A stretch of 64,000 nt of DNA from Paenibacillus sp. FSL H3-0469 (GCF_038051945.1 NZ_CP150302.1:4650001-4714000), one strand, 5' to 3'; counted from the stretch's first letter, positions 17,035 through 26,812 are shown. The notes: generated by a model not told the origin, from the letters alone. Numbers and translations are program-made.

Positions 17035-17108
17035 AAATGAACTGAACTGGATTCGTTTGAAATGGCTTCGTGAAGGAACCAATTTTGGGTGTGGAGGAAA
17101 TGTTAATC

Positions 17109-18290
17109 ATGAACAAAAAAAGTGTCCGTGATGTAGAAGTAAAAGGCAAACGCGTATTCGTGCGTGTAGATTTCAATGTGCCAGTGGAAGACGGCAAGAT
17201 CACTGATGATACCCGTATCCGCGAAACCCTTCCAACAATTAAATACCTGATTGAGAACGGTGCAAAGGTCATTCTGGCCAGCCATATGGGCCGTCCTAAA
17301 GGCGAATTCGTTGATTCCATGCGGTTGACTTCCGCTGCAGTCCGTTTGTCTGAATTGCTCGGCAAACCGGTAGCCAAGGCTGATGAGGCCATTGGCGAAG
17401 CGGTAAAAGCAAAAATCGCTGAACTGAACGATGGCGATGTGCTTGTGCTTGAGAATGTCCGTTTCTACAAAGGTGAAGAGAAGAATGATCCTGAACTGGC
17501 TAAGCAGTTCGCTGAACTGGCTGACCTGTTCGTCAATGACGCATTCGGCGCAGCTCACCGTGCCCATGCTTCGACAGAAGGAATCGCTCACTTCCTGCCT
17601 GCAGTATCCGGTCTTCTGATGGAGAAGGAATTGTCCGTTCTCGGCAAGGCACTTTCTAACCCGGAACGTCCTTTCACTGCCATCATCGGCGGTTCCAAGG
17701 TGAAAGACAAGATTGACGTTATCGACAACCTGCTGAATCTGGCTGACAATGTACTGATTGGCGGCGGCCTCTCGTACACGTTCACCAAGGCTCAAGGTTA
17801 CGAAATCGGTAAATCCCTGGTAGACAACGACAAGATTGATGCAGCACTTGGATTCATTGAGAAGGCCAAGAAGCTGGGCAAGAACTTCGTGCTTCCGGTT
17901 GACGTTGTAGTCGCTGACAAGTTCGGTGCAGATGCCAACACCAAGATTGTAGATGCAACCGAGATTCCTGCAGACTGGGAAGGTCTGGACATTGGTCCTA
18001 AGACTCGTGAAATCTATGCCGATATTATCAAAAACTCCAAGCTGGTTGTATGGAATGGACCGATGGGCGTATTTGAAATCGACATCTTCGCTGAAGGTAC
18101 AAAGGCTGTAGCTCAGGCTTGCGCTACTACCGAAGGCTACACTGTTATTGGCGGCGGTGATTCCGCAGCAGCTGCTGAGAAATTCCACCTCGCAGACCAG
18201 ATGGATCACATCTCCACTGGCGGCGGCGCATCGCTCGAGTTCATGGAAGGCAAGGCTCTTCCAGGTGTAGAAGCACTGAACGACAAGTAA
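17109..18290 (+). CDS. pgk: Phosphoglycerate kinase
   Basis: This enzyme makes ATP from 1,3-bisphosphoglycerate. Signature RVFVRVDFNVP is near the N terminus, ASHMGRPKG at about residues 58-66, and the C-terminal nucleotide loop with VIGGGDSAAA at about 347 is intact. Length is 393 aa. The start ATG 17109 has GGAGG at 17093-17097; an in-frame ATG at 17100 is too close to it. tpiA follows after 27 bp. Confidence 0.97.
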   Translation: MNKKSVRDVEVKGKRVFVRVDFNVPVEDGKITDDTRIRETLPTIKYLIENGAKVILASHMGRPKGEFVDSMRLTSAAVRLSELLGKPVAKADEAIGEAVKAKIAELNDGDVLVLENVRFYKGEEKNDPELAKQFAELADLFVNDAFGAAHRAHASTEGIAHFLPAVSGLLMEKELSVLGKALSNPERPFTAIIGGSKVKDKIDVIDNLLNLADNVLIGGGLSYTFTKAQGYEIGKSLVDNDKIDAALGFIEKAKKLGKNFVLPVDVVVADKFGADANTKIVDATEIPADWEGLDIGPKTREIYADIIKNSKLVVWNGPMGVFEIDIFAEGTKAVAQACATTEGYTVIGGGDSAAAAEKFHLADQMDHISTGGGASLEFMEGKALPGVEALNDK

Positions 18291-18317
18291 TACCGAAGAG
18301 GGAGGCAATACATCATT

Positions 18318-19073
18318 ATGAGTAGAACACCTATTATTGCAGGCAACTGGAAAATGTTCAAAACCGTTCCGGAAGCCGAAGGCTTCATCGCTGAAATCAA
18401 AGGCCAGGCGGAAGTGGCAGGCGTAGAGACTGTTATCTGCGCGCCATTCACTAACCTGCCTGCACTGGTTGCAGCAGTACAAGGCACCACCATCAAAATT
18501 GGTGCACAGAACCTGCATTTCGAAGATAACGGCGCTTATACAGGTGAGATCAGCGGCGTAATGCTGAAGGACCTTGGTGTAGAGTATGTTATTATCGGAC
18601 ACTCCGAACGCCGTGCTTATTTCGGTGAGACGGACGAAATCGTCAACAAAAAAATGCATGCGGCCTTCCGTCACGGCATTACTCCAATTGTCTGTGTAGG
18701 CGAAAAGCTTGAAGAGCGTGAAGCTGACCAGACTAAGGACGTATGTAAGGTTCAGACTGAAGCAGCATTTGCCGGTCTTAGCGCAGAGCAGGCAGCAAGT
18801 GTGGTTATCGCTTATGAGCCAATCTGGGCCATTGGTACAGGTAAATCCTCCACTTCCCAGGATGCCAACGAAGTTATTGCTTATATCCGCACCCTTGTTA
18901 AAGGCCTGTACGATGAAGCAACAGCTGAAGCCGTACGTATTCAATACGGCGGCAGCGTGAAGCCTGAGAATGTAACGGAGTACATGAGTCAAAGCGACAT
19001 CGACGGCGCTCTAGTCGGCGGTGCCAGCCTGCAGCCTGCTTCCTTCGTTTCACTCGTTGAGGGGGCGAAGTAA
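18318..19073 (+). CDS. tpiA: Triosephosphate isomerase
   Basis: A 251-aa TIM barrel with catalytic Lys in GNWKMF, the His motif IIGHSERR at about residues 92-99, the catalytic Glu in AYEPIWAIGTG at about 165 and the phosphate-gripping YGGSVKPEN near 210. It interconverts dihydroxyacetone phosphate and glyceraldehyde-3-phosphate. It ends two bases before gpmI, indicating translational coupling. Confidence 0.98.
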   Translation: MSRTPIIAGNWKMFKTVPEAEGFIAEIKGQAEVAGVETVICAPFTNLPALVAAVQGTTIKIGAQNLHFEDNGAYTGEISGVMLKDLGVEYVIIGHSERRAYFGETDEIVNKKMHAAFRHGITPIVCVGEKLEEREADQTKDVCKVQTEAAFAGLSAEQAASVVIAYEPIWAIGTGKSSTSQDANEVIAYIRTLVKGLYDEATAEAVRIQYGGSVKPENVTEYMSQSDIDGALVGGASLQPASFVSLVEGAK

Positions 19074-19075
19074 GA

Positions 19076-20620
19076 ATGTCAGCTCCAAAACCTGTAGCAC
19101 TGATTATCATGGACGGCTTCGGACTGCGGAACACGGATGAAGGCAACGCGGTTGCCCAAGCCAACAAGCCGAACTACGACCGTTACCTGAAGCAATATCC
19201 GAATACTACGCTTACCGCTTGCGGCGAAGCTGTAGGTCTGCCGGAAGGCCAAATGGGTAACTCTGAAGTAGGGCACCTTAACATTGGTGCCGGCCGGATT
19301 GTATACCAGGACCTGACCCGCATCGACAAGTCGATACGCGATGGGGAATTCTTCGAGAATGAAACGCTGGTGGCTGCCGTAAGAAGCGCCAAATCAACCG
19401 GCAAAAAGCTTCACCTCTATGCACTGGTATCTGATGGCGGCGTACACAGCCACATCAATCACCTGTTCGCCATGCTCGATCTGGCCAAAAAAGAAGATCT
19501 GCATGAAGTCTATATTCATGCCTTCATGGATGGCCGTGACGTACCACCCGACAGTGGACAGAAGTTCATCCAGGACCTGGTCGCTAAGATTGAAGAGGTT
19601 GGCGTAGGGACGATTGCTACGGTATCCGGACGTTACTTCGCCATGGACCGTGACAAACGCTGGGACCGTGTAGAGAAGGCTTACCGTGCAATGGTATATG
19701 GCGAAGGCCCTAAATATACCGATGCCCTTCAGGCCATCACTGCATCCTACCAGAATTCTGTGTTCGATGAATTCGTGGAGCCAAGTGTAATTGTGGACAG
19801 CCAGAACAACCCGGTAGCGACAGTGGAGAGCGGCGATTCCGTCATTTTCCTTAACTTCCGTCCTGACCGTGCGATTCAGCTGTCACAAGTGTTCACGAAC
19901 TCGGATTTCCGCGGCTTCGACCGTGGTCCTAAGTTCCCGCAAGGCCTGCACTTCGTATGCCTGACTACCTTCAGTGAGACCGTTCAAGGCTTCGTGGCTT
20001 ACTCCCCGAAGAACCTGGACAACACGCTCGGCGAAGTGCTGGTTCAGCAGAACAAGAAGCAGCTGCGTATTGCAGAGACCGAGAAGTATCCGCATGTGAC
20101 CTTCTTCTTCAGCGGCGGACGTGATGAGGAGCTTCCGGGCGAGACCCGTATCCTGATCAACTCGCCGAAAGTGGCAACCTATGATATGAAGCCTGAGATG
20201 AGTGCATACGAAGTGGCGGCGGCCTGCGTAGCGGAGATCGAGGCGGATAGACAGGATGCCATTATCCTGAACTTTGCTAACCCTGATATGGTAGGACACT
20301 CCGGCATGCTGGAGCCTACAATCAAGGCAGTTGAAGTAACGGACGAATGCGTAGGCATGGTTGTGGATGCTGTAGTTGCCAAGGGCGGCGTTGCCATTAT
20401 CATTGCCGACCACGGGAATGCGGATATGGTATTCGATGAGAACGGACGTCCGTTCACAGCCCATACCACTAACCCGGTTCCGTTCATCGTTACCACTGAA
20501 GATGTAGTACTGCGTGAAGCTGGTATTCTCGCAGATGTGGCACCGACGATCCTGGATCTGATGGGACTTCCGCAGCCTGCGGAAATGACCGGACAATCTA
20601 TGATTGCCAGCCGCAAATAA
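19076..20620 (+). CDS. gpmI: 2,3-bisphosphoglycerate-independent phosphoglycerate mutase
   Basis: This Mn-dependent alkaline-phosphatase-superfamily enzyme interconverts 3- and 2-phosphoglycerate. Metal-binding DGFGLR is at about residues 11-16, the phosphorylated Ser in GQMGNSEVGHLNIGAGR at about 62, and the C-terminal metal site ADHGNAD at about 443. The length of 514 aa is typical. It starts two bases after tpiA. Confidence 0.97.
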   Translation: MSAPKPVALIIMDGFGLRNTDEGNAVAQANKPNYDRYLKQYPNTTLTACGEAVGLPEGQMGNSEVGHLNIGAGRIVYQDLTRIDKSIRDGEFFENETLVAAVRSAKSTGKKLHLYALVSDGGVHSHINHLFAMLDLAKKEDLHEVYIHAFMDGRDVPPDSGQKFIQDLVAKIEEVGVGTIATVSGRYFAMDRDKRWDRVEKAYRAMVYGEGPKYTDALQAITASYQNSVFDEFVEPSVIVDSQNNPVATVESGDSVIFLNFRPDRAIQLSQVFTNSDFRGFDRGPKFPQGLHFVCLTTFSETVQGFVAYSPKNLDNTLGEVLVQQNKKQLRIAETEKYPHVTFFFSGGRDEELPGETRILINSPKVATYDMKPEMSAYEVAAACVAEIEADRQDAIILNFANPDMVGHSGMLEPTIKAVEVTDECVGMVVDAVVAKGGVAIIIADHGNADMVFDENGRPFTAHTTNPVPFIVTTEDVVLREAGILADVAPTILDLMGLPQPAEMTGQSMIASRK

Positions 20621-20679
20621 GCAAGACATCTGTTTTTGTAAACCCAAAAAACCATTGTATAAAAGGAGATTAAACTTAC

Positions 20680-21966
20680 ATGACTATTATTTCTGATGTG
20701 TATGCACGCGAAGTCCTTGACTCCCGTGGTAACCCTACTGTAGAGGTTGACGTATATCTGGAGTCCGGCGCAAAAGGCCGTGCTATCGTTCCTTCCGGCG
20801 CTTCCACTGGCGCTCATGAAGCTGTAGAGCTTCGTGACGGCGACAAATCCCGTTACATGGGTAAAGGCGTTCTGAAAGCTGTTGAGAACGTAAACGAAAT
20901 TATTGCTCCTGAAGTAATCGGTATGGACGCTCTTGACCAAGTGGGCATCGACAAGCTGATGATCACTTTGGACGGAACTCCTAACAAAGGCAAGCTGGGC
21001 GCTAACGCAATCCTGGCTGTATCCATGGCTGTAGCACGTGCTGCTGCAACTGCTCTGGACATTCCTTTGTATGTGTACCTGGGCGGATTCAACGCCAAGA
21101 CTCTTCCAGTACCAATGATGAACATCATCAACGGTGGTGAGCATGCCGATAACAACATCGACGTTCAAGAGTTCATGGTTCTTCCAGTAGGTGCTCCAAG
21201 CTTCAAGGAAGCTCTGCGTACTGGTGCAGAAATCTTCCACAACCTGAAATCTGTACTGCAATCCAAAGGTCTGAACACAGCTGTTGGTGACGAAGGCGGC
21301 TTCGCACCGAACCTGGGTTCCAATGAAGAAGCGATCACTACAATCATCGAAGCTATCGAAAAAGCCGGTTACAAACCAGGCGTTGACGTATTCCTTGGTA
21401 TGGACGTTGCTTCCACTGAGTTCTACAAAGATGGTAAATACACACTTGCAGGCGAAGGTAAATCTTACACTTCCGCTGAGTATGTTGACCTGCTGGCTTC
21501 ATGGGTTGAGAAGTACCCAATCATCACTATCGAAGACGGTATGTCCGAAGATGACTGGGATGGCTGGAAATTGCTGACTGAAAAATTGGGCGATAAAGTC
21601 CAATTGGTGGGTGACGACCTGTTCGTTACGAACACTGAGCGTCTGGCAACAGGTATCGAAAAAGGTATCGGTAACTCCATCCTGGTTAAGGTTAACCAGA
21701 TTGGTACACTGACTGAAACCTTCGATGCGATTGAAATGGCGAAACGTGCCGGCTACACAGCTGTAATCTCCCACCGTTCCGGTGAGTCCGAAGACAGCAC
21801 TATCGCTGACATCGCTGTAGCTACCAACGCTGGCCAGATCAAGACTGGTGCTCCTTCCCGTACTGACCGTGTGGCTAAATACAACCAACTGCTTCGCATC
21901 GAAGACGAGCTGGGCGAATTGGCTCAATACAACGGCCTGAAATCCTTCTACAACCTCAAAAGATAA
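20680..21966 (+). CDS. eno: Enolase
   Basis: Enolase dehydrates 2-phosphoglycerate to PEP. N-terminal REVLDSRGNPTVEVDV, catalytic GDEGGFAPN at about residue 205 and the SHRSGESED loop at about 364 are present. The 428-aa length is standard, and codon use is as restricted as in gapA. Last gene of the glycolytic operon, with AAAAGGAG upstream and a strong terminator after. Confidence 0.98.
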   Translation: MTIISDVYAREVLDSRGNPTVEVDVYLESGAKGRAIVPSGASTGAHEAVELRDGDKSRYMGKGVLKAVENVNEIIAPEVIGMDALDQVGIDKLMITLDGTPNKGKLGANAILAVSMAVARAAATALDIPLYVYLGGFNAKTLPVPMMNIINGGEHADNNIDVQEFMVLPVGAPSFKEALRTGAEIFHNLKSVLQSKGLNTAVGDEGGFAPNLGSNEEAITTIIEAIEKAGYKPGVDVFLGMDVASTEFYKDGKYTLAGEGKSYTSAEYVDLLASWVEKYPIITIEDGMSEDDWDGWKLLTEKLGDKVQLVGDDLFVTNTERLATGIEKGIGNSILVKVNQIGTLTETFDAIEMAKRAGYTAVISHRSGESEDSTIADIAVATNAGQIKTGAPSRTDRVAKYNQLLRIEDELGELAQYNGLKSFYNLKR

Positions 21967-21991
21967 TTTCTTTTGAATCTATAGGTACTAT

Positions 21992-22019
21992 GAGCCTGCC
22001 GGTTTCCGGCAGGCTTTTT
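21992..22019 (+). terminator. Intrinsic terminator of the glycolytic operon
   Basis: GAGCCTGCCGG-TTT-CCGGCAGGCTTTTT is a perfect GC-rich stem with a T tail. Confidence 0.93.
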
Positions 22020-22092
22020 GCTGCAGCCTGCTTGGTATAGAGAGAAAGGTAAGATTTTCATAGAGAGATAGGCGGGAATGCCGTCTGGAAGG

Positions 22093-22121
22093 TTGTATTC
22101 ATTCTGTGGCTATGATAAAAT
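22093..22121 (+). promoter_or_regulatory. Sigma-A promoter of secG
   Basis: TTGTAT (22093-22098), a 17-bp spacer and TAAAAT (22116-22121), with an extended-minus-10-like TG two bases before. Confidence 0.6.
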
Positions 22122-22195
22122 AAGAATGCTGTTTATGAAACGGAAATTCTAATTTAGCATAGATAGTGATGCTTGGACGTAGGAGGTGGAAGTGA

Positions 22196-22429
22196 ATGGA
22201 TATCTTTTTGAAAGTGGTGCTTCTGATTTTTGCCGTAGGTCTGATTGCGGTCGTTCTTCTGCAAAAAGGGAAAAGTGCAGGTCTTTCCGGCGCCATCTCC
22301 GGCGGTGCTGAGCATCTCTTCGGTAAAACAAAGGCGCGCGGTATGGAGCTTGTGCTGCAGCGTGTAACAGTTGGTCTGGCCGCAGGATTCTTCATTATGT
22401 CAATCGTTGTAGCCATTGTAGTTGAATAA
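22196..22429 (+). CDS. secG: Preprotein translocase subunit SecG
   Basis: A 77-aa membrane protein with two hydrophobic helices (about residues 3-22 and 53-75) flanking the conserved QKGKSAGLSGAISGGAE loop. SecG assists SecYE-dependent export. RBS AGGAGGTG precedes the start. Position before rnr-smpB-ssrA is the conserved Bacillus arrangement. A weak hairpin with a T6 run lies at about 22441-22485. Confidence 0.95.
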   Translation: MDIFLKVVLLIFAVGLIAVVLLQKGKSAGLSGAISGGAEHLFGKTKARGMELVLQRVTVGLAAGFFIMSIVVAIVVE

Positions 22430-22650
22430 CGGGTCTATAGTAAGCCTTCGCTCTGTTCTGAATGGAATAGACGGGGGCTTTTTTGTATGCAGATTTAATA
22501 TTGTGAACATCATAACAGGGATGCCCGGGATTGATTTCGTGTATACTAGGGTATGAAGTATATAAAGGTAAATTTTACTTGAAATGATTACTGTGCAATA
22601 GGACAAGGCATACAGTATGCCGATGCATAGGAATGCAGCAGGAGGCTGAG

Positions 22651-25584
22651 GTGACGAACATGATAACACAGGAAATCTTACTTGATTTCATGCGGGAGAC
22701 CGCTTATAAACCACTAACTTATGAAGAACTGGTGAGCCATTTCGCCGTTGAGGATAGTACCGATTTCAAAGCCTTTGAGGCTCTATTGATTGAACTGGAA
22801 AAGGACGGCCGGATCATATTGACCCGGAGCAGCCGCTATGGTGTGCCTGAGCGGATGGATTTGCTGCGCGGACGGCTGCAGGTTCATGCGAAGGGCTTTG
22901 CTTTTCTGATTCCCGATAACCGGGAGCACCCGGATGTGTATATCCACGCGAACGATCTGAAGGGCGCAATGAACGGGGATACCGTCTTGATCCGTATTAC
23001 TTCGAAGAGTCCGTCCGGCGGGCGTATGGAAGGCGAAGTGGAACGGATTCTGATCAGAGGCGTGTCGCAGACGGTGGGTGTCTTCCAGAGCCTGGAGACC
23101 TATGGCTTCGTGCTGCCTGACGATAAGCGGATTAACCGGGATATTTTCATCCCCAGGGAGTCTTTCAAGGGTGCGGTTGACGGGGAAAAGGTGGTTGTCC
23201 GCATTGTGAACTATCCGGAGGGCCGTGCAGCGGCTGAGGGTGAGATCATTGAGATCCTTGGCCATAAGGATGATCCGGGCGTGGATATTCTGTCGGTAAT
23301 CCGTAAGCATCAGCTTCCGGAGGCTTTTCCGGCTGAGGTGATGGCGGAAGCGGAGCAGGCGCCGGATTCGATCACAGATGAAGAGATTATCGAGCAGGGG
23401 CGGCGTGATCTGCGCGGGCTTAATATCGTGACGATTGACGGCGCGGATGCCAAGGATCTGGATGATGCGGTGAACGTAGAGCGTCTGGAGAATGGTCATT
23501 ATAAACTGGGTGTTCATATTGCTGACGTAGGCTATTATGTGCGTGAAGGCTCTGAGCTGGACAAGGAAGCCTATGACCGCGGGTGCAGTGTGTATCTGGT
23601 GGACCGTGTCATTCCGATGCTCCCGCACCGGCTGTCGAACGGTATCTGCAGCTTGAATCCGCAGGTTGACCGTCTGACGATGTCCTGTGAAATGGAATTC
23701 GACGAGCAGATGAAGGTCGTGAAGCACGATGTCTTCACCAGTGTGATCCGCACGAAGGAGAGAATGACCTACTCTGACGTACGGAAGATTGTCGAGGATG
23801 AAGATCCTGAGCTGCTGGAGCGGTATGCTCCGCTAATCGGGGATTTCCGGCTGATGAAGGAGCTGGCGATGAAGCTGCGTGGTGCCCGGATGCGGCGCGG
23901 GGCGGTGGATTTCGATTTTGAAGAGAGCAAGATTATTGTAGATGAGGCCGGTAAGGCTATCGATATTGTAAAACGTGAGCGCTCTGTGGCAGAGCAGATT
24001 ATTGAAGAGTTCATGCTGATCGCTAATGAGACGGTGGCGGAACATTTCCACTGGCTGAAGGTTCCGTTCCTGTACCGGATCCATGAGGACCCGGACCCGG
24101 AGAAGCTGCAGAACTTCATGGCTTTTGCGGCTAACTTCGGTTACCACGTGAAGGGCAGGGGTAATTCGGTTCACCCGCGTGCGCTGCAGGATCTGCTGGA
24201 GCAGATTCAGGGAACGAAGGAGCAGACGGTAATCAGCACGATGATGCTGCGCTCCATGAAGCAGGCGAAGTACGATGCCGAGAGCACCGGGCACTTCGGT
24301 CTGGCAGCGGAATTCTATTCCCATTTCACCTCACCGATCCGCCGTTATCCCGATCTGGTCATTCACCGTGTCATGCGTGAGGTCCTTGAGAATGGCGGAG
24401 CGCTAAGCGAGAAGCGTCACGAATACCTGGCCACCCGGATGCCGGATATTGCCCAGCAGTCCTCGGAGCGTGAGCGTGTAGCTGTTGAAGCCGAGCGCGA
24501 TACCGAGCAGCTGAAGAAAGCGGAGTTCATGCAGGACAAGGTTGGCGAGGAATTCGAAGCTATGATCAGCAGCGTGACCAGCTTCGGGATGTTCATTGAG
24601 CTGGACAATACGGTCGAAGGTCTCATTCGCCTCAGTGCGCTGACGGATGATTACTACCACTTCGATGAAGCTCATATGGCGCTGATCGGCGAGCGTACCT
24701 CCAAGGTCTTCCGCATCGGCGATGAAGTGAAGATCCGCGTGGCCAAGGTCAACATGGATGACCACACCATTGACTTCGAGCTGGTTGATATGAAGCCGCG
24801 CGCGGCCGGAGACCACCGGAGCTACGGCGGACGCGGCGGCAAAGGCGGCCGTCCGGGCGCCGGAGGCTTCAGCAAGCCGTTTGCCGGTAAGGCTGGAGGC
24901 GGCAAGGGGCGGGGCGGCAAAGGCAAGCCCGGCAGCGCTGCTGCCGGAGGCAAGAACGGCGCCGGCAAGAAGAAGGGCGGCGCTTCGGGCGGCAGCTTCG
25001 GTGCTGCCGGTAAGGGCAAGGGCGGTGCGGCCGATGGCTTCGGCGGCGCTGTAGCAGAGCCGCGCCCGGATGGAGCGGCGGCGTGGGACATCGCCGGCGC
25101 AGCAGGCAGCGGCCGCAAGCGCGGGCGCGGGCCGGAAGCAGCAGCGCAGCGCGGGCTTGCCGCCGCGTCTTCGGCAGGCGCGGCGAAGGGTGACCGCCGG
25201 GGCGAAGCCGGCGGGTCTGGCGCTCCGCGCGAGCGCGGCAGAGGCCGCGGCGCGGAGGGCGGTGTCGGTGCCGGGGGCCGCGGCATCGCGTTCGGCTTTG
25301 GCTCGGGCAAGGGCGGCTACAGCGCGCCGAGCGGTGGCGGGTCTGAGCAGGCGGGCGGTGAGCTGCGCGGCGTAGACGCGGGCACACGGTTCCGCAGCCG
25401 CGAGGACCTGGGGCCTGACGGGCGCGGCGCAGCGCCCGAGGGCAAGGGCCGCCGCAAGAAGAAAGGCGGCGTGTTCATTGGGCCTTCCGTGACGCCAGGC
25501 AACGGGGAGTCCGCAGGCCAGGCAGGAGCTGATACTGGCGAGAAGAGCGGGCGCCGTAAGCGTAAGAAGAAGCCTAAGGCGTAG
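22651..25584 (+). CDS. rnr: Ribonuclease R with extended disordered C-terminal tail
   Basis: A 3'-5' exoribonuclease of the RNase II/R family. Order: N-terminal HTH-like domain (about 1-70), two cold-shock domains (about 75-230), RNB catalytic domain (about 255-585) with DGADAKDLDDAVN supplying the metal-binding Asp cluster, and an S1 domain (about 635-715). After residue about 716, a tail of roughly 260 residues follows, made almost only of Gly, Ala, Lys, Arg, Pro and Ser, ending KKRKKKPKA; B. subtilis RNase R has a basic tail of well under 100 residues. GTG 22651 is preferred since AGGAGG at 22640-22645 is five bases upstream; ATG 22660 is an alternative. Confidence 0.95.
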   Translation: MTNMITQEILLDFMRETAYKPLTYEELVSHFAVEDSTDFKAFEALLIELEKDGRIILTRSSRYGVPERMDLLRGRLQVHAKGFAFLIPDNREHPDVYIHANDLKGAMNGDTVLIRITSKSPSGGRMEGEVERILIRGVSQTVGVFQSLETYGFVLPDDKRINRDIFIPRESFKGAVDGEKVVVRIVNYPEGRAAAEGEIIEILGHKDDPGVDILSVIRKHQLPEAFPAEVMAEAEQAPDSITDEEIIEQGRRDLRGLNIVTIDGADAKDLDDAVNVERLENGHYKLGVHIADVGYYVREGSELDKEAYDRGCSVYLVDRVIPMLPHRLSNGICSLNPQVDRLTMSCEMEFDEQMKVVKHDVFTSVIRTKERMTYSDVRKIVEDEDPELLERYAPLIGDFRLMKELAMKLRGARMRRGAVDFDFEESKIIVDEAGKAIDIVKRERSVAEQIIEEFMLIANETVAEHFHWLKVPFLYRIHEDPDPEKLQNFMAFAANFGYHVKGRGNSVHPRALQDLLEQIQGTKEQTVISTMMLRSMKQAKYDAESTGHFGLAAEFYSHFTSPIRRYPDLVIHRVMREVLENGGALSEKRHEYLATRMPDIAQQSSERERVAVEAERDTEQLKKAEFMQDKVGEEFEAMISSVTSFGMFIELDNTVEGLIRLSALTDDYYHFDEAHMALIGERTSKVFRIGDEVKIRVAKVNMDDHTIDFELVDMKPRAAGDHRSYGGRGGKGGRPGAGGFSKPFAGKAGGGKGRGGKGKPGSAAAGGKNGAGKKKGGASGGSFGAAGKGKGGAADGFGGAVAEPRPDGAAAWDIAGAAGSGRKRGRGPEAAAQRGLAAASSAGAAKGDRRGEAGGSGAPRERGRGRGAEGGVGAGGRGIAFGFGSGKGGYSAPSGGGSEQAGGELRGVDAGTRFRSREDLGPDGRGAAPEGKGRRKKKGGVFIGPSVTPGNGESAGQAGADTGEKSGRRKRKKKPKA

Positions 25585-25625
25585 GTTGAACCACAAGGCT
25601 GGGGCGTAACCTAAACCTCTAGATG

Positions 25626-25662
25626 AAAAAAGTGGAATCTTAATTTAGATTCCACTTTTTTC
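25626..25662. terminator. Bidirectional terminator between rnr and the minus-strand small gene
   Basis: AAAAAAGTGGAATCT-TAATTT-AGATTCCACTTTTTT is a near-perfect stem with A and T tracts on both sides. Confidence 0.92.
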
Positions 25663-25701
25663 ATTAAATTCACAGCCATAAGGGCAAATCACACTTCATG
25701 T

Positions 25702-26040
25702 TCATTTTTTGCTTTTCATCACCCAATCTCCTGTATACAACCATAATTCTTCTTCTTCATGCATTAATTTTAGCTCCTGCCAGTCCCTTGGATCATCACT
25801 TTCTAACGTCTCCACAATTTTATATTCTGAAAATGCATTTTTTGTTTCTGGTAGCTTGGCAAAAATGTAGTCTTTGGGAGGATGTAATTGTAATAAATCG
25901 ATTTGCTCAAGCCACTGAATAGCAGTGTCAAGTTCCAGCTTTTTTTCTAGTATTTGAGCATGATCCGCCTCGTGAACTGATTTTAGTGCATAAATGAGCT
26001 GTTCCCGTTCTACTTTTAGCCCTTGAATTACATTATCCAT
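25702..26040 (-). CDS. Hypothetical protein, 112 aa
   Basis: An acidic, soluble, mostly helical protein (MDNVIQGLKVEREQLIYALK at the start, with a Leu/Glu-rich central helix) ending in a Trp-rich stretch. I recognise no family. The start at 26040 has an AAGGAGG site eight bases upstream on the minus strand; a longer reading frame to 26091 lacks one. It is lower in GC than rnr and smpB on either side, and interrupts an otherwise conserved rnr-smpB pair, so it may be an insertion. Confidence 0.7.
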   Translation of the reverse strand: MDNVIQGLKVEREQLIYALKSVHEADHAQILEKKLELDTAIQWLEQIDLLQLHPPKDYIFAKLPETKNAFSEYKIVETLESDDPRDWQELKLMHEEEELWLYTGDWVMKSKK

Positions 26041-26242
26041 GTTTACCTCCTTGATAAGTAAATCCTTCAAATATATTGGCATGGTGAACATGAAAATACA
26101 ATATTAGAGCAGCTATATAATAAACTTCGCACAGCCGCAGCATAGAGCGTTCCTTCCTTGCGCTGGCCGCTTGCCTTTTGATACAATATAGACCTGGTGT
26201 CCGTAAAGGATTGCCGGGAATTCAATGCAAGGAGTGACGCTC

Positions 26243-26722
26243 ATGGGTAAAAAAGCAGACGGGAAAGTGCTCGCCCAGAACAAAAAAGCTTCCCATGATT
26301 ATTTTATTGAGGATACGTATGAGGCCGGGCTGGTTCTGACAGGTACAGAGATCAAATCACTGCGTAATGGCCGCGCCAATATAGGGGATGCGTTCGCTAC
26401 TATTCGCAATGGCGAGATTCATATCCACAACATGCATATCAGTCCTTTTGAACAGGGAAACCGCGCCAATCCTACCGACCCTACGCGCACACGTAAGCTG
26501 CTTATGCATAAGGAGCAGATACACAAGCTGCTGGGCTCGTCCAAACGGGATGGCTTCACCATTGTGCCGCTGAAGATTTATGTGCGTAATGGCTATGCCA
26601 AACTGCTGATTGGTCTGGGAAAAGGTAAAAAGGAATACGACAAACGGGATTCCGCCGCGAAGCGAGACGCTCAGCGTGATATCCAGCGTGTGCTGCGCGA
26701 CAAACAAAAGGTAGCCAGATAG
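26243..26722 (+). CDS. smpB: SsrA-binding protein SmpB
   Basis: SmpB binds tmRNA and delivers it to stalled ribosomes. Conserved blocks NKKASHDYFIEDTYEAG, LTGTEIKSLR and the basic C-terminal tail KEYDKRDSAAKRDAQR are present; 159 aa is standard. ATG 26243 has AAGGAG at 26229-26234. The partner RNA gene ssrA begins about 200 bp downstream. Confidence 0.97.
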   Translation: MGKKADGKVLAQNKKASHDYFIEDTYEAGLVLTGTEIKSLRNGRANIGDAFATIRNGEIHIHNMHISPFEQGNRANPTDPTRTRKLLMHKEQIHKLLGSSKRDGFTIVPLKIYVRNGYAKLLIGLGKGKKEYDKRDSAAKRDAQRDIQRVLRDKQKVAR

Positions 26723-26803
26723 ACGGACTGCTGCACCCACACCAAGGGGTTCCAGATTCAACCTTCAATTCCTTTAACCCGCGTGTTAAAGTGTTGATAA
26801 ATG

Positions 26804-26812
26804 TGTTATACT
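26804..26812 (+). promoter_or_regulatory. Extended -10 promoter of ssrA
   Basis: TGTTATACT is an extended -10 element; the region 17 bp upstream (TGTTAA, 26784-26789) is a poor -35. The transcript would begin about 105 nt before the mature tmRNA 5' end, requiring 5' processing. Confidence 0.6.

Noticed and set aside
15958..17082. A 374-codon minus-strand frame opposite gapA
   Set aside because: Same codon-bias shadow effect; no motif and no translation signal.
17103..18992. A 629-codon open frame on the minus strand opposite pgk and tpiA
   Set aside because: It is antisense to two well-identified glycolytic genes with restricted codon use, which leaves few stops in one opposite frame. The translation is rich in Cys, Phe and Asn, resembles no family and has no ribosome binding site.
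24403..25596. Long minus-strand and alternate-frame open stretches over the rnr tail
   Set aside because: They arise from very GC-rich low-complexity sequence. Only the rnr frame is joined to recognised domains and ends in the basic tail typical of RNase R.
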